Shown here piece after piece: positions 55,432-64,000 of a stretch of DNA of 64,000 nt. A program made the position numbers and the translations under genes. The notes beneath the pieces were generated by a model. That model was given only the letters and a program-made list of their open reading frames with translations. It had not been told where the DNA came from and did no database searches. This stretch comes from Methylopila henanensis (GTDB taxonomy: Bacteria > Pseudomonadota > Alphaproteobacteria > Rhizobiales > Methylopilaceae): contig NZ_JBHUER010000008.1 of assembly GCF_042681025.1 (NCBI RefSeq), positions 248,001 through 312,000 on the forward strand, given 5' to 3'. How positions within the stretch are numbered: position 1 is the stretch's first letter; each line of letters opens with the position of its first letter.

Positions 55432-56856
55432 ATGGGCAAGGTCACAGGTTTTCTCGAGATCGACCGGCAGGAGGCGCGGTACCAGCCGGCGTCCGACCGC
55501 ATCCGGCATTATCGCGAGTTCACGCTGCCGCTGTCGGACGCGGAGGTCGCCGGCCAAGCGGCGCGCTGCATGGATTGCGGCATTCCGTTCTGTCACGGGC
55601 CGCAGGGCTGTCCGGTCAACAACCAGATCCCGGACTGGAACGACCTCGTCTACGCCGACGACTGGGAGGAGGCCTCCCGCAACCTCCACTCCACCAACAA
55701 TTTTCCGGAGTTCACCGGCCGCATCTGCCCCGCGCCGTGCGAAGAGGCGTGCACGCTGAACCTCGAGAACATTCCGGTCGCGATCAAGACCGTCGAGCAG
55801 GCCATCGCCGACAAGGCCTGGGCCAACGGCTGGATCGTGCCCGAGCCCGCGGCCGCGAAGTCCGGCAGCCGGGTCGCGATCGTGGGCTCCGGTCCGGCCG
55901 GGCTCGCCGCCGCCCAGCAGCTCGCCCGCGCGGGGCATGAGGTCCATGTCTACGAGCGCGAGCCACGCGCCGGCGGCCTGCTCCGCTACGGCATCCCGGA
56001 CTTCAAGATGGAGAAGCGCCATATCGACCGGCGCGTCGAGCAGATGGAGGCCGAGGGCGTCACGTTCCACTACGGCGTGAACGTCGGCGTCACCCTGCCC
56101 GTCTCGGAGCTGACCGACGGCTACGACGCGGTCCTGTTCGCCGGCGGCGCCGAGAAGCCGCGCGATCCGCAGCTGCCGGGGCAGGACCTGCAGGGCGTGC
56201 ACTACGCCATGCCGTTCCTCGTGCAGCAGAACCGCCGGGTCGGGTTCGAGAACGAGATTCCCGAGACGACGGTCGAGGCGACCGCGAAGCACGTCGTCGT
56301 CATCGGCGGCGGCGACACCGCCTCCGACTGCGTCGGAACCTCGTTCCGGCAGGGCGCCATCGTGGTGACCCAGCTCGACATCCGTCCGACGCCTCCCAAG
56401 GTCGAGGACAAGCTGCTGACCTGGCCCTACTGGCCGACCAAGTTCCGCACCTCCTCGAGCCAGGCCGAGGGCGCGGAGCGCGAGTTCGCCGCGGTCACGC
56501 TCGGCATCGAGGGCAAGAACGGCAAGGTCGTGGGCGTGCGTTGCGCCCGCGCGGACGCCAAGCGCCAGCCGATCCCCGGCACCGAGTTCCTGATCAAGGC
56601 CGACCTCGTCTTCATCGCGCTCGGCTTCTCCGGGCCGCGGATCGAAGGCCTCGTCGAGCAGTCGGGCGTCGCGCTCGACAAGCGCGGCAACGTGCTGGCG
56701 GACGAGAGCAGCTACGTCACGTCGAATCCGAAGGTCTTCGCGGCGGGCGACATGCGCCGCGGCCAGTCGCTGGTGGTGTGGGCCATCCGGGAAGGCCGTC
56801 AGGCCGCGGCTGCGATCGACACGTTCCTGACCGGCTCGACCAAGCTGCCGCGCTGA
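55432..56856 (+). CDS. gltD: Glutamate synthase small subunit (NADPH-GOGAT beta)
   Basis: 474 residues from the ATG at 55432, after GGAGGAG. The N-terminal cysteines ARCMDCGIPFCH, GCPVNNQIP and CPAPCEEACT bind two 4Fe-4S clusters, followed by FAD-binding VGSGPAGLAAAQQLA and the NADPH-binding IGGGDTASDCVG. It passes electrons from NADPH to GltB. The gltB-gltD gap is 183 bases with no recognised feature. Confidence 0.96.
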   Translation: MGKVTGFLEIDRQEARYQPASDRIRHYREFTLPLSDAEVAGQAARCMDCGIPFCHGPQGCPVNNQIPDWNDLVYADDWEEASRNLHSTNNFPEFTGRICPAPCEEACTLNLENIPVAIKTVEQAIADKAWANGWIVPEPAAAKSGSRVAIVGSGPAGLAAAQQLARAGHEVHVYEREPRAGGLLRYGIPDFKMEKRHIDRRVEQMEAEGVTFHYGVNVGVTLPVSELTDGYDAVLFAGGAEKPRDPQLPGQDLQGVHYAMPFLVQQNRRVGFENEIPETTVEATAKHVVVIGGGDTASDCVGTSFRQGAIVVTQLDIRPTPPKVEDKLLTWPYWPTKFRTSSSQAEGAEREFAAVTLGIEGKNGKVVGVRCARADAKRQPIPGTEFLIKADLVFIALGFSGPRIEGLVEQSGVALDKRGNVLADESSYVTSNPKVFAAGDMRRGQSLVVWAIREGRQAAAAIDTFLTGSTKLPR

Positions 56857-56886
56857 CGCCCTAAGCGGCCATCCGGGCCGCGCCGG

Positions 56887-58287
56887 TCACGGACGAGGCG
56901 CGGCGTCGGGTTTCGGCGGCGCATCGCCGTCGGGACCCGCCGCGGCGGGCCAGCGGTGGTCGTCGAGCCGTCCCGGCGTCGGCGCCGGCGCTTCGCCGCG
57001 GACCAGCAGCGTTTCGGCCGTGGCCGGCGACCCCGCTCCCAGCAAGGCTCCGCCCTGCGTCGTCCGCGGCGCGGTCAGCACCATCAGCGGGCCTGCGAGC
57101 GGCTTCGGCCGCACCGCCAGCGGAGCGGCGTCCGGAGCGGCGGCGTCGGTCGCCGTCCCCGCGGCGACCGCCTCGGCGGGAGCGATGGGCTTCGGCGTGT
57201 AGACCTTGCGGAGCTCCTGCTCGACATAATGCGCGAGCTTCCGGGCGCCGGCCTTCGAGAAGTGCACCCCGTCGTCCAGCCTCAGCTTCGCGGTCTGGCC
57301 GTCGAGCTGCGGTCCGACCGCGGCGTAATCGCCGGCTTCGTCGACGAAGCCCTCCCAGACATCCACGTAGGTGCCGCCGGCGGCCTCCACGCGCTCGCGC
57401 GCCAGCGCGTTGAGCGCCGTGTGGTCGGAGCTCGCCCGGACGCTTTCGCTCGGCGCGAGCCCCACCCAGTAGATCGGTATTTTGCGCTCTTTGAACGGCG
57501 CCAGCAGCGCGTCGATGCGTTGCGCGTAGCGCTCCTTCCACCGCGGCGACAGCGGGGCTGCGTCGCGCATGTCCAGGAAAGGCTGGCGATCGTTCACGCC
57601 GACGTCGAACACAGCGTAGGTCACCGGACCCGCACCGAGGGCTTCGCGCGCCGCGGCGACGAAGTCGTGGTAGTCGACGCGCACGAGCCCGGCGTTGGGC
57701 TTCGTCACGCGCTTCACGGCGAGGTCGGGGGCGTCCACGAAGGCTTCCGTCAATCCCGCCGCCAGCCCGTCGGCGATGCTGTCGCCGATGACGGCCACGA
57801 AGGTCGACGGCGGCGCCGCGGGCGGCGCGGCCGCGACCTCGGGCGGCGTGACGGCGGGAGGGGGCGTCACCGCCGGCGTCGCTTCCGGCGGCCGGCGACG
57901 GATGCGCTTCGGCTTCGGGCGGACCTCGACCGCGCCGGGATCGGTCCGCGCGCTCCAGCGCTCGTCGACCTCGGGGCGCGATCCGCCGAACAGGCGCTGC
58001 AGCAGAGGCACCCCGAAACCGCTGCGCCGGCGCTGCTCGCGCTGCGCCGCCTCATAGGCCGCGCGCCGCTCGGCCTCACGGCGCAACACGGCGCTGTCGC
58101 GGCGCATGGCGCGCAGCCGCTGCTGAACGTAGCGCTCGTCCTCGTCGTAGTAGCGGCGTTCGACCCGCGGCGGATCGTAGTAGCGGCGCTGGTAATAGCC
58201 GTCCTGCGCCAACGCGCCGGGAGCCGCCGTCAGAGAGGCGAACGGCGCGATCAATGCCACCAGGAGCCAACGGACGAGCCGTGTCAT
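56887..58287 (-). CDS. Exported SGNH hydrolase-type protein (DUF459)
   Basis: 466 residues from the ATG at 58287. A signal peptide MTRLVRWLLVALIAPFASLTAAPGALA is followed by a Tyr/Arg-rich stretch (QRRYYDPPRVERRYYDEDE), a Pro-rich linker and an SGNH domain with VIGDSIADGLA (Ser block), GVNDRQP (Asn block) and DGVHFSKAG (Asp-x-x-His block). The family acts on esterified envelope polymers; DUF459 members are periplasmic in rhizobia. The Ala/Pro-rich tail is probably disordered. The lytic transglycosylase gene lies upstream, 44 bases away on the same strand. Confidence 0.85.
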   Translation of the reverse strand: MTRLVRWLLVALIAPFASLTAAPGALAQDGYYQRRYYDPPRVERRYYDEDERYVQQRLRAMRRDSAVLRREAERRAAYEAAQREQRRRSGFGVPLLQRLFGGSRPEVDERWSARTDPGAVEVRPKPKRIRRRPPEATPAVTPPPAVTPPEVAAAPPAAPPSTFVAVIGDSIADGLAAGLTEAFVDAPDLAVKRVTKPNAGLVRVDYHDFVAAAREALGAGPVTYAVFDVGVNDRQPFLDMRDAAPLSPRWKERYAQRIDALLAPFKERKIPIYWVGLAPSESVRASSDHTALNALARERVEAAGGTYVDVWEGFVDEAGDYAAVGPQLDGQTAKLRLDDGVHFSKAGARKLAHYVEQELRKVYTPKPIAPAEAVAAGTATDAAAPDAAPLAVRPKPLAGPLMVLTAPRTTQGGALLGAGSPATAETLLVRGEAPAPTPGRLDDHRWPAAAGPDGDAPPKPDAAPRP

Positions 58288-58331
58288 GGTCGACAGATTA
58301 GCACGGCGGCGCGGCGGCGGCCACGCCCCGC

Positions 58332-59483
58332 TCAGCGAGCCGTCCGCAGCCGCCTCAGCAGCGAGACGCCGGCGTAGCCGTCGGGCGCGAGGCCCTGCGC
58401 CTGCTGATAGGACATGATCGCCTCGCGCGTCGCCGGACCGATCTTGCCGTCGGGCTCCCCGACGGCGAAGCCGCGGCGGGCGAGCAGCGCCTGCAGCTCG
58501 AACCGCTCCTGCTCCTCGAGCGGCTTGTCGTGGTTCGGCCACGGGGTGCGGATGGGGCCGCCGCCGCGGATCCGGTCCGCGAGGTGGCCGACCGCGAGCG
58601 CGTAGCTGTCGGCGTTGTTGTAGCGCTTGATGACGCGGAAGTTGCCGGTGAGCATGAAGGTCGGGCCGTTCGGCCCCACGGGCGCAAAGCGCTTCGACGC
58701 CGCCGCCGGCAGCGCGCCGCCGTCGACGCGGCGGGAGCCGCCGGGCGTGACCTCGTAGCCCCAGCTGTAGCCGCTGCGCCAGCCGTGCTTCTTCAGGTAA
58801 TTGGCGGTCGAGGCGAGCGCGTCGGGGATCGAGGTCCAGATGTCGCGCTTGCCGTCGCCGTTGTAGTCGGCGGCGTAGGCCTTGAAGCTCGTCGGCATGA
58901 ACTGGGTGTGGCCCATGGCGCCGGCCCAGGAGCCGATCATGTTCTCGGGAGAGACGTGGCCCTGCTGCAGGATCTGCAGCGCCGCGATCAGCTCCTTGCG
59001 GAAGAACTCGGGCCGGCGCGTCTGGCAGCACGCGAGCGTCGCCAGCGCCTCGATGACGTTGTGGTTGCCCATGGAGGCGCCGTAGTTGGTCTCCATGCCC
59101 CAGACCGACAGGATCACGTAACGGTCGACGCCGGTCGAGCGCTCCAGCCGGGCGAGCGTGTCCTTCCACTGCTCGTAGTTCTGCCGGCCGGCCGCGACGC
59201 GGGTGTCGGACACGCGGGTGTCGACATACTGCGCCATGGTGGTCCGGAATTCCGGCTGGTACTGCGACTTGGCGATCGCCTCCTGGTCGACCTTCAGGCC
59301 GCGGAAGGCGCGGTCGAAGGTCGCCGGGCTGACGCCCGCGGCGACCGCCTGCGGCTTCAGGCGGGCCACGAAGGCGTCGAAACGGGCGTCCAGCGGGCTA
59401 GCGGCGGCCGGCGCGCTCCACGCTCCAAGGACTGCGAACGCCGCCGCGGCGGCTTGGACGATGATGCGGTGACGCGCGGACAT
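58332..59483 (-). CDS. Lytic murein transglycosylase, MltB family, with peptidoglycan-binding domain
   Basis: 383 residues from the ATG at 59483. A signal peptide ends around APAAASPLD. The GH103 domain includes YVILSVWGMETNYG with the catalytic Glu, SWAGAMGHTQFMPTSF and a late YNNADSYALAVGHLADR. The last ~65 residues are a PG_binding_1 repeat (LQALLARRGFAVGEPDGKIG). It cleaves glycan strands of peptidoglycan in the periplasm with formation of anhydro ends. Confidence 0.93.
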   Translation of the reverse strand: MSARHRIIVQAAAAAFAVLGAWSAPAAASPLDARFDAFVARLKPQAVAAGVSPATFDRAFRGLKVDQEAIAKSQYQPEFRTTMAQYVDTRVSDTRVAAGRQNYEQWKDTLARLERSTGVDRYVILSVWGMETNYGASMGNHNVIEALATLACCQTRRPEFFRKELIAALQILQQGHVSPENMIGSWAGAMGHTQFMPTSFKAYAADYNGDGKRDIWTSIPDALASTANYLKKHGWRSGYSWGYEVTPGGSRRVDGGALPAAASKRFAPVGPNGPTFMLTGNFRVIKRYNNADSYALAVGHLADRIRGGGPIRTPWPNHDKPLEEQERFELQALLARRGFAVGEPDGKIGPATREAIMSYQQAQGLAPDGYAGVSLLRRLRTAR

Positions 59484-59718
59484 CTCGCGTTCTCCTCGCG
59501 CCTCCGCGGGGCGACGGCGGCGGATCGGGTTCAGACTGCGTTCACCAAATTTACGCTTGAGAGTTTGCATTCGGTTAACCGCGTTGGTCACCCCCGCGTG
59601 AGCCTGACGACGGCATACGTGGAAACCTGACCTTTACCTCAGCGCCAGACATGCCAGTTTACGCGCCGACCGCGGCCATTGTTCGGCGGCGGCCGCGTGA
59701 CCAGAAGCCGGAGACCTT

Positions 59719-60597
59719 ATGCCCCGCCCGATTCGTAAAGCTGTGTTCCCCGTCGCCGGCCTCGGCACCCGTTTCCTGCCGGCGACCAAAGCCGTTCCGA
59801 AGGAGATGCTGACCGTCGTAGACAAGCCGGTGATCCAGCATGTGGTGGACGAGGCGCGCGAAGCCGGGATCGAGCACTTCATCTTCGTGACCGGCCGCAA
59901 CAAGGCGGTGATCGAGGACCACTTCGACAAGCAGTACGAACTGGACGACACGCTGCAGCGCCGCGGCAAGACCGAAGCAATCGAAATTCTGCGCAAGCAG
60001 CTCCCCGCCGCCGGCCAGACCAGCTTCACCCGCCAGCAGGAGCCGCTCGGGCTCGGGCATGCGGTTTGGTGCGCCCGCGACATCGTCGGCGACGAGCCGT
60101 TCGCCCTGATCCTGCCCGACATGCTGCACAAGGCGAAGCGCGGCTGCCTCGCCGAGATGATCTCGGTCTATGACGAGGCCGGCGGCGGCAACGTCGTCGC
60201 GGTCTACGAGGTGCCCGACGACCAGACCCACCAGTACGGCATCGTCGGCCGCGGCGAGGCGATCGGCAAAGGCTTCAAAATGACCTCGATGGTCGAGAAG
60301 CCCGCCAAGGGCACGGCCCAGTCCAACCTCGCCATCTCCGGCCGCTACATCCTGCAGCCCGAGATCTTCGACCTGCTGTCGAAGCAGAAGCCGGGCGCAG
60401 GCGGCGAGATCCAGCTCACCGACTCCATGCTCACGCTCGCCGAACAGCAGCCGTTCTCGGGCTACGCCTTCCCCGGCGACGTCTACGACACCGGCTCCAA
60501 GCTCGGTTTCCTGAGCGCGAACGTCGCCTATGCGCTCGCGAGCGAGGAGCTCGGGGCGGCGTTCCGCAAGGAGCTGGAAGCCCTGCTCAAAAGCTGA
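59719..60597 (+). CDS. galU: UTP-glucose-1-phosphate uridylyltransferase
   Basis: 292 residues. Nucleotidyltransferase start RKAVFPVAGLGTRFLPATK, then KEMLTVVDKPVIQHVVDEA and LGLGHAVWCA, all characteristic of bacterial GalU. It makes UDP-glucose for LPS, exopolysaccharide and trehalose. Cytosolic tetramer. Convergent with the motB-like gene, 12 bases apart. Confidence 0.97.
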   Translation: MPRPIRKAVFPVAGLGTRFLPATKAVPKEMLTVVDKPVIQHVVDEAREAGIEHFIFVTGRNKAVIEDHFDKQYELDDTLQRRGKTEAIEILRKQLPAAGQTSFTRQQEPLGLGHAVWCARDIVGDEPFALILPDMLHKAKRGCLAEMISVYDEAGGGNVVAVYEVPDDQTHQYGIVGRGEAIGKGFKMTSMVEKPAKGTAQSNLAISGRYILQPEIFDLLSKQKPGAGGEIQLTDSMLTLAEQQPFSGYAFPGDVYDTGSKLGFLSANVAYALASEELGAAFRKELEALLKS

Positions 60598-60609
60598 GGC
60601 GCCTCCGCC

Positions 60610-61422
60610 TCAAGGCGTCAGGTTCATCGGCAGCGAGCCGGGGGACGCCGTCAGCGAGATCGTCACGCGCCTGTTGGCGGCGATCTGCGGCGCGTCGGCG
60701 AACATCGGCTCGCTCGCCGCCTTGCCCTCGACACCGGTGAAACGCGCGTCCGGAACGCCGGAAGCCGCGATCAGCTCGCGGACCGCGTTGGCGCGGTCCG
60801 CTGACAGCTTCCAGGGGTCGGTGTTCTGGCCTTCCGCCATGCCCGACGCAGTGTGGCCCGCGATCGAGATCGGATAGGCGAGCGCGCGGAAGGTCGGTCC
60901 CATAGCCATGACGGCTTCGGCGATGCGCCGGGACGGCGCGGCCGAGCCCGGCGCGAACATCGAGCGCCCGTCCTGGTCGACGATCGAGATCGCGACGCCC
61001 TCGGACGAACTCTCGATCATGATCTGGTTCGAGACCTCGGCGATCTCCGGCATCGACCGCAGCGCCTGACGCAGGCTTGCCGCGGCCTGGGCGAAGCCGC
61101 GCGCGGCGGCCTCCGTGTCGGCGCGGTTCTTGGACAGCGGCCCCGCGAGGTTCGCCGCCTCGCCCGGCGTGCGGGCGGAATTGTTGAGCAGCTCGGTGCG
61201 GGCCGGCGTTCCGCCGATGTCGACGATGCCGGCCGCCATGATGTCGCGCTGCGAGCCGAAGGCCTCGCGCATCGAGCCGGCCACGATCTGCATCTTCTTC
61301 TTGTCCTGCGTCGAGAAGGCGACGAGCACGACGAAGAAGGCCATCAGCAGGCCCATCAGGTCGGCGAAGGTGACGAACCAGCCATGGCCGCCGCCGTGAT
61401 CGGCGTGCTTTTTCTTCGCCAT
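60610..61422 (-). CDS. MotB-like stator protein with OmpA-type peptidoglycan-binding domain
   Basis: 270 residues. One N-terminal helix with the proton- or sodium-binding Asp21 in TFADLMGLLMAFF, a linker of ~100 residues and a C-terminal OmpA-like domain (HTASGMAEGQNTDPWKLSADRA). It would anchor a MotA-type ring to the cell wall. The motA-like gene lies directly upstream. No other flagellar gene is nearby, so a flagellar or other motor role is open. Confidence 0.85.
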   Translation of the reverse strand: MAKKKHADHGGGHGWFVTFADLMGLLMAFFVVLVAFSTQDKKKMQIVAGSMREAFGSQRDIMAAGIVDIGGTPARTELLNNSARTPGEAANLAGPLSKNRADTEAAARGFAQAAASLRQALRSMPEIAEVSNQIMIESSSEGVAISIVDQDGRSMFAPGSAAPSRRIAEAVMAMGPTFRALAYPISIAGHTASGMAEGQNTDPWKLSADRANAVRELIAASGVPDARFTGVEGKAASEPMFADAPQIAANRRVTISLTASPGSLPMNLTP

Positions 61423-61423
61423 C

Positions 61424-62194
61424 TCAGGCGGCCGCCTCGACCAGCTCGGCCCGATGCTTCTCGGGCAGATAGGCGAGCAGCATCTCCTTCACGACCGCGG
61501 GGCTTTTGCCCTGGCGGAGGCTCAGCACGCCGTCGATGACGAGGGTCTGGTTCAGCTCCTCATGGCCGAACTTGATGGTGATCTTGTCGGCGATCGGCAG
61601 GAAGAAGAAGTTCGCCACCGCCGCGCCGTAGAGCGTCGCGAGCAGCGCGATGGCCATGAAGGTGCCGAGCTTCGACGGGTCCGACATCTCGGCGAACATC
61701 TGCACCATGCCGATCAGCGTCCCGATCATGCCGAAGGCCGGGGCGCAGTCGCCGATGCCGCGGAACACCTTGGCCGCCATTTCGAGGCGGTGCAGGTTCA
61801 GGTCGCGCTCGCGCTCCAGCGTCTCGCGGATGAAGGCCTCGTCGAAGCCGTCGGCCACGTAGCGCACGCCCTGCGCCAGGAACTTGTCGTGCGGCGTCGC
61901 CTTGTCGAGGCCGACCGGACCGGACTTGCGCACGATGGCCGCCATTTCGGCGATCTCGGCGATCAGGTCGCGCGGGCTCGAATGGCCGCCGCCGAAACAG
62001 GTCTTGATCGCGGTCGGGAACGAGCCGAGGAAGGCGCTCATCTCGAACCGGATCAGGGTGGCGGTGACGGCGCCGCCGAAGATGACGATCGCGGCGTGGG
62101 ACGACCAGTAACGCTCGACGCCGCCGCCGTCGTAGATCAGGAAGCCCAGCACGCCGACGCCGCCGACGAAGCCGATAATCGACGCGATATCCAT
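61424..62194 (-). CDS. MotA/PomA-like stator protein
   Basis: 256 residues with four helices: two at the N-terminus, then a cytoplasmic loop and two after GDCAPAFGMIGTLIGMVQMF, which carries the conserved Pro region facing the channel. The length and the LAYLPEKHR end suit the PomA-like short branch. With the MotB-like protein it forms an ion-driven torque unit in the inner membrane. One base separates the two genes. Confidence 0.88.
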   Translation of the reverse strand: MDIASIIGFVGGVGVLGFLIYDGGGVERYWSSHAAIVIFGGAVTATLIRFEMSAFLGSFPTAIKTCFGGGHSSPRDLIAEIAEMAAIVRKSGPVGLDKATPHDKFLAQGVRYVADGFDEAFIRETLERERDLNLHRLEMAAKVFRGIGDCAPAFGMIGTLIGMVQMFAEMSDPSKLGTFMAIALLATLYGAAVANFFFLPIADKITIKFGHEELNQTLVIDGVLSLRQGKSPAVVKEMLLAYLPEKHRAELVEAAA

Positions 62195-62311
62195 GGTCGC
62201 CCCTTGAGCGCCGCGACGGAATCCTTCCGCGGCTTCGGGGGCGGATGGTGAAGATTTCCGGTTAAGGGGCGGTGAAGGCGCAGGTTAACTCAAGCGCAAC
62301 GGCCTCTGGCG

Positions 62312-63358
62312 TCACGCGATCCCGAGCTTCAGCAGGTCGTGGATGTGGACCAGCCCGACCGGCTTGCCGCGATCGACCACGAACAGCGCGGTGATCGCGC
62401 GGCCCTGAAGCGAGCTCAGCGCGTCGGCCGCGAGATCGTTGGGACGGACGACCTTCGGAGACCGGGTCATGACCTGGTCGACCGCCATGCCGGTGAGGTC
62501 GGGACCCATGTGGCGGCGGAGGTCGCCGTCGGTCACGATGCCAACGAGCCCGCCGTCCCGGTCGACGACGCCGACGCAGCCGAAGCTCTTGGCCGTCATC
62601 ACGAGCAGCGCCTCGGACATCCGCGCGCCCTCCCCGATCAGCGGGACGGCGTCGCCGGAATGCATGACGTCGCGCACGAAGGAGAGCACCGCGCCGAGCT
62701 TGCCGCCGGGGTGGAAGCGCTTGAAGTCGGTCGGCGTGAAGCGGCGGCTCTCCAGCAGCGCGACCGCGAGCGCGTCGCCGAGCGCGACCTGCATGGTGGT
62801 CGAGGTCGTCGGCGCGAGCCCGTGCGGGCAGGCCTCGGCCGACCGCGGCAACACCATGACCACGTCCGCCGCCTGGCCGAGCGCGCTGTCCTCGCGGGAG
62901 GTGATGGCGATCAGCGGCACGCGGAAGCGGCGGGCGTAGTGCAGCATGTCGCGCAGTTCGGTGGTCTCGCCGGACCACGACAGCGCGAGAATCACGTCGT
63001 CCGACGTGATCATGCCGAGGTCGCCGTGGCTCGCCTCGCCGGGATGGACGAAGAAGGCCGGCGTGCCGGTGGAGGCCATGGTGGCGGCGATCTTGCGCCC
63101 GACATGGCCGCTCTTGCCCATGCCGGTGACGATGACGCGCCCGCGGGCGGCCGCGATCACCTCGACGGCGCGCGCGAAGGGCGCCCCGAGCTCTCCGGCG
63201 AGCGCCTCCGCGAGCTGCGCCATGCCCGCCGCTTCGAGCTCCACCGTGCGCACGGCGGAGGCGATCGCCTCGTCGGGCATGGTCGCGCGCGGCGGCGCGG
63301 CGACGTCACGCCCCTGCGGGGGCGTCGCGAACGGCGGGACGGGGGAAGGAGTGTTCAT
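62312..63358 (-). CDS. kdsD: D-arabinose 5-phosphate isomerase, KpsF/GutQ family
   Basis: 348 residues from the ATG at 63358. A SIS domain (VIVTGMGKSGHVGRKIAATM, SWSGETTEL, LAPTTSTTM) is followed by two CBS repeats (DVMHSGDAVPLIG, then QVMTRSPKVVRPND). It makes arabinose 5-phosphate, the first step toward Kdo for LPS. The first ~35 residues are Pro/Ala-rich and may be disordered, or the true start may be Met30. Divergent from an outer membrane protein gene. Confidence 0.92.
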   Translation of the reverse strand: MNTPSPVPPFATPPQGRDVAAPPRATMPDEAIASAVRTVELEAAGMAQLAEALAGELGAPFARAVEVIAAARGRVIVTGMGKSGHVGRKIAATMASTGTPAFFVHPGEASHGDLGMITSDDVILALSWSGETTELRDMLHYARRFRVPLIAITSREDSALGQAADVVMVLPRSAEACPHGLAPTTSTTMQVALGDALAVALLESRRFTPTDFKRFHPGGKLGAVLSFVRDVMHSGDAVPLIGEGARMSEALLVMTAKSFGCVGVVDRDGGLVGIVTDGDLRRHMGPDLTGMAVDQVMTRSPKVVRPNDLAADALSSLQGRAITALFVVDRGKPVGLVHIHDLLKLGIA

Positions 63359-63573
63359 GCGGACCACGGATCAGAAAACGCGTTGGCCGACTACGAGCCA
63401 ATCGGGCGCAAGCTCTACCACCATGCCGCGAGGCGCGCCAATGCCGGGACCGGGAGGCCGTCTCCCCGGGGGCGGCGGCAAGCCTTTCTTAACCATGCCC
63501 GTTTCAAAGTCGTTAACCATCCGGCTCGGGCGTCGCCGCCTGCCGGTCGAACGACCGTGGTGACAAGGACGGC

Positions 63574-64000
63574 ATGCCCACGCGCCGCGCGCTTTCCACA
63601 GCCGCCCTGGCACTCGCCGCGCTCTGCGCGGCCGCCGGCGCGCGCGCGCAGGAGAGCGGCGACCTTGGCCTCCGGGGCGGCGCGACCACGGCCGATGCGG
63701 CCAACGCCGGCGCCGCCGACGAACCCCTGCGCCGCCTGGACGACCGCGCCCTCGCCGGCGGCGACTATGGAACCGCCGACGCGCCGCTCGCGGGCGGCGG
63801 CTATGGCGGCGAGCCCCAGCCCGACCGCCGCGCGACGGAACCGCCCGCCTCCGCGATCGACGTCGGCGATCCGTTCGCCCGCCGCCCGGCGCTCAGCACG
63901 GGCGCGAACGCGCTGCGGCCGCGGCGCAGCATCCCGGCGGACGACCCCTACGCCCCCACCGGTGTGCGCGCGGGGTCCTTCACGCTGCGCCCGACGCTGG
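63574..64000 (+). CDS. Outer membrane beta-barrel protein, N-terminal part (3' end outside window)
   Basis: At least 142 residues; the frame runs off the window. It starts at the ATG 63574 after AAGGA. A signal peptide MPTRRALSTAALALAALCAAA ends around ARAQ. A long Ala/Gly/Asp-rich linker follows, then DDPYAPTGVRAGSFTLRPTL, which is how the barrel of rhizobial BBP2-type outer membrane proteins begins. Divergent from kdsD. The function of this family is not established. Confidence 0.75.
   Translation, partial: MPTRRALSTAALALAALCAAAGARAQESGDLGLRGGATTADAANAGAADEPLRRLDDRALAGGDYGTADAPLAGGGYGGEPQPDRRATEPPASAIDVGDPFARRPALSTGANALRPRRSIPADDPYAPTGVRAGSFTLRPTL

Overview
The window is a high-GC (about 70%) chromosomal segment from an alphaproteobacterium, most likely of the Hyphomicrobiales (Rhizobiales). 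Lineage markers are the hemC-hemD-mitofilin(Mic60)-hemY cluster, a cpdR homologue divergent from an N-formylglutamate amidohydrolase, a suhB/MmgR-type small RNA beside hisN, a ROSE-type RNA thermometer in front of an hsp20 gene, and REP-like palindromes with a TCAAG/CTTGA loop. Most of the region is ordinary chromosome: about 60 genes, many in short operons joined by ATGA or GTGA overlaps, plus two tRNA genes.

Layout: 0-7.8 kb holds the end of cydA and cydB (bd oxidase), a family-4-like uracil-DNA glycosylase lacking two cluster cysteines, azoreductase, a Gdx-type SMR exporter and LysR regulator, a three-gene phospholipid operon (CDP-alcohol phosphatidyltransferase variant, acyltransferase, CdsA-like) and a soluble chemoreceptor-like protein. 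7.9-9.6 kb is ETF-ubiquinone oxidoreductase. 9.6-12.3 kb is a visibly AT-richer island with one gene, a SIR2/P-loop (STAND-like) protein that resembles single-gene anti-phage defence proteins. 12.3-13.2 kb is a graveyard: a truncated FMN-binding protein gene, three REP palindromes and several long hairpins.

13.2-23.7 kb carries an adenosine-kinase-like PfkB protein, trpS, usp, NlpC/P60, a DedA/YqaA-like protein, an unknown gene, an M17 aminopeptidase, a quinone oxidoreductase, hrpB and a TerB-like gene. 23.8-31.8 kb holds tRNA-Thr, hemY, mic60, hemD and hemC on one strand, and tsaD, gpsA and a YhhY-like acetyltransferase on the other. 31.8-35.1 kb is a polar amino acid ABC importer. 35.2-42.6 kb looks like a surface-glycan or cell-envelope accessory cluster: sulfotransferase, HU/IHF-like protein, hydrolase-TPR protein, coiled-coil glycosyltransferase fusion, beta-helix protein and methyltransferase.

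42.7-64 kb returns to housekeeping: cytosine-deaminase-like amidohydrolase, tRNA-Val, cpdR, N-formylglutamate amidohydrolase, small RNA, hisN, lysophospholipase-like hydrolase, thermometer-controlled hsp20, threonine aldolase, gltB-gltD, an SGNH (DUF459) hydrolase, a lytic transglycosylase, galU, a MotA/MotB pair, kdsD and the start of an outer-membrane beta-barrel protein.

The strongest candidate for a notable system is the SIR2-STAND-like gene at 9726-12158. All functional calls come from reading motifs and remembered family features; no database search was run.
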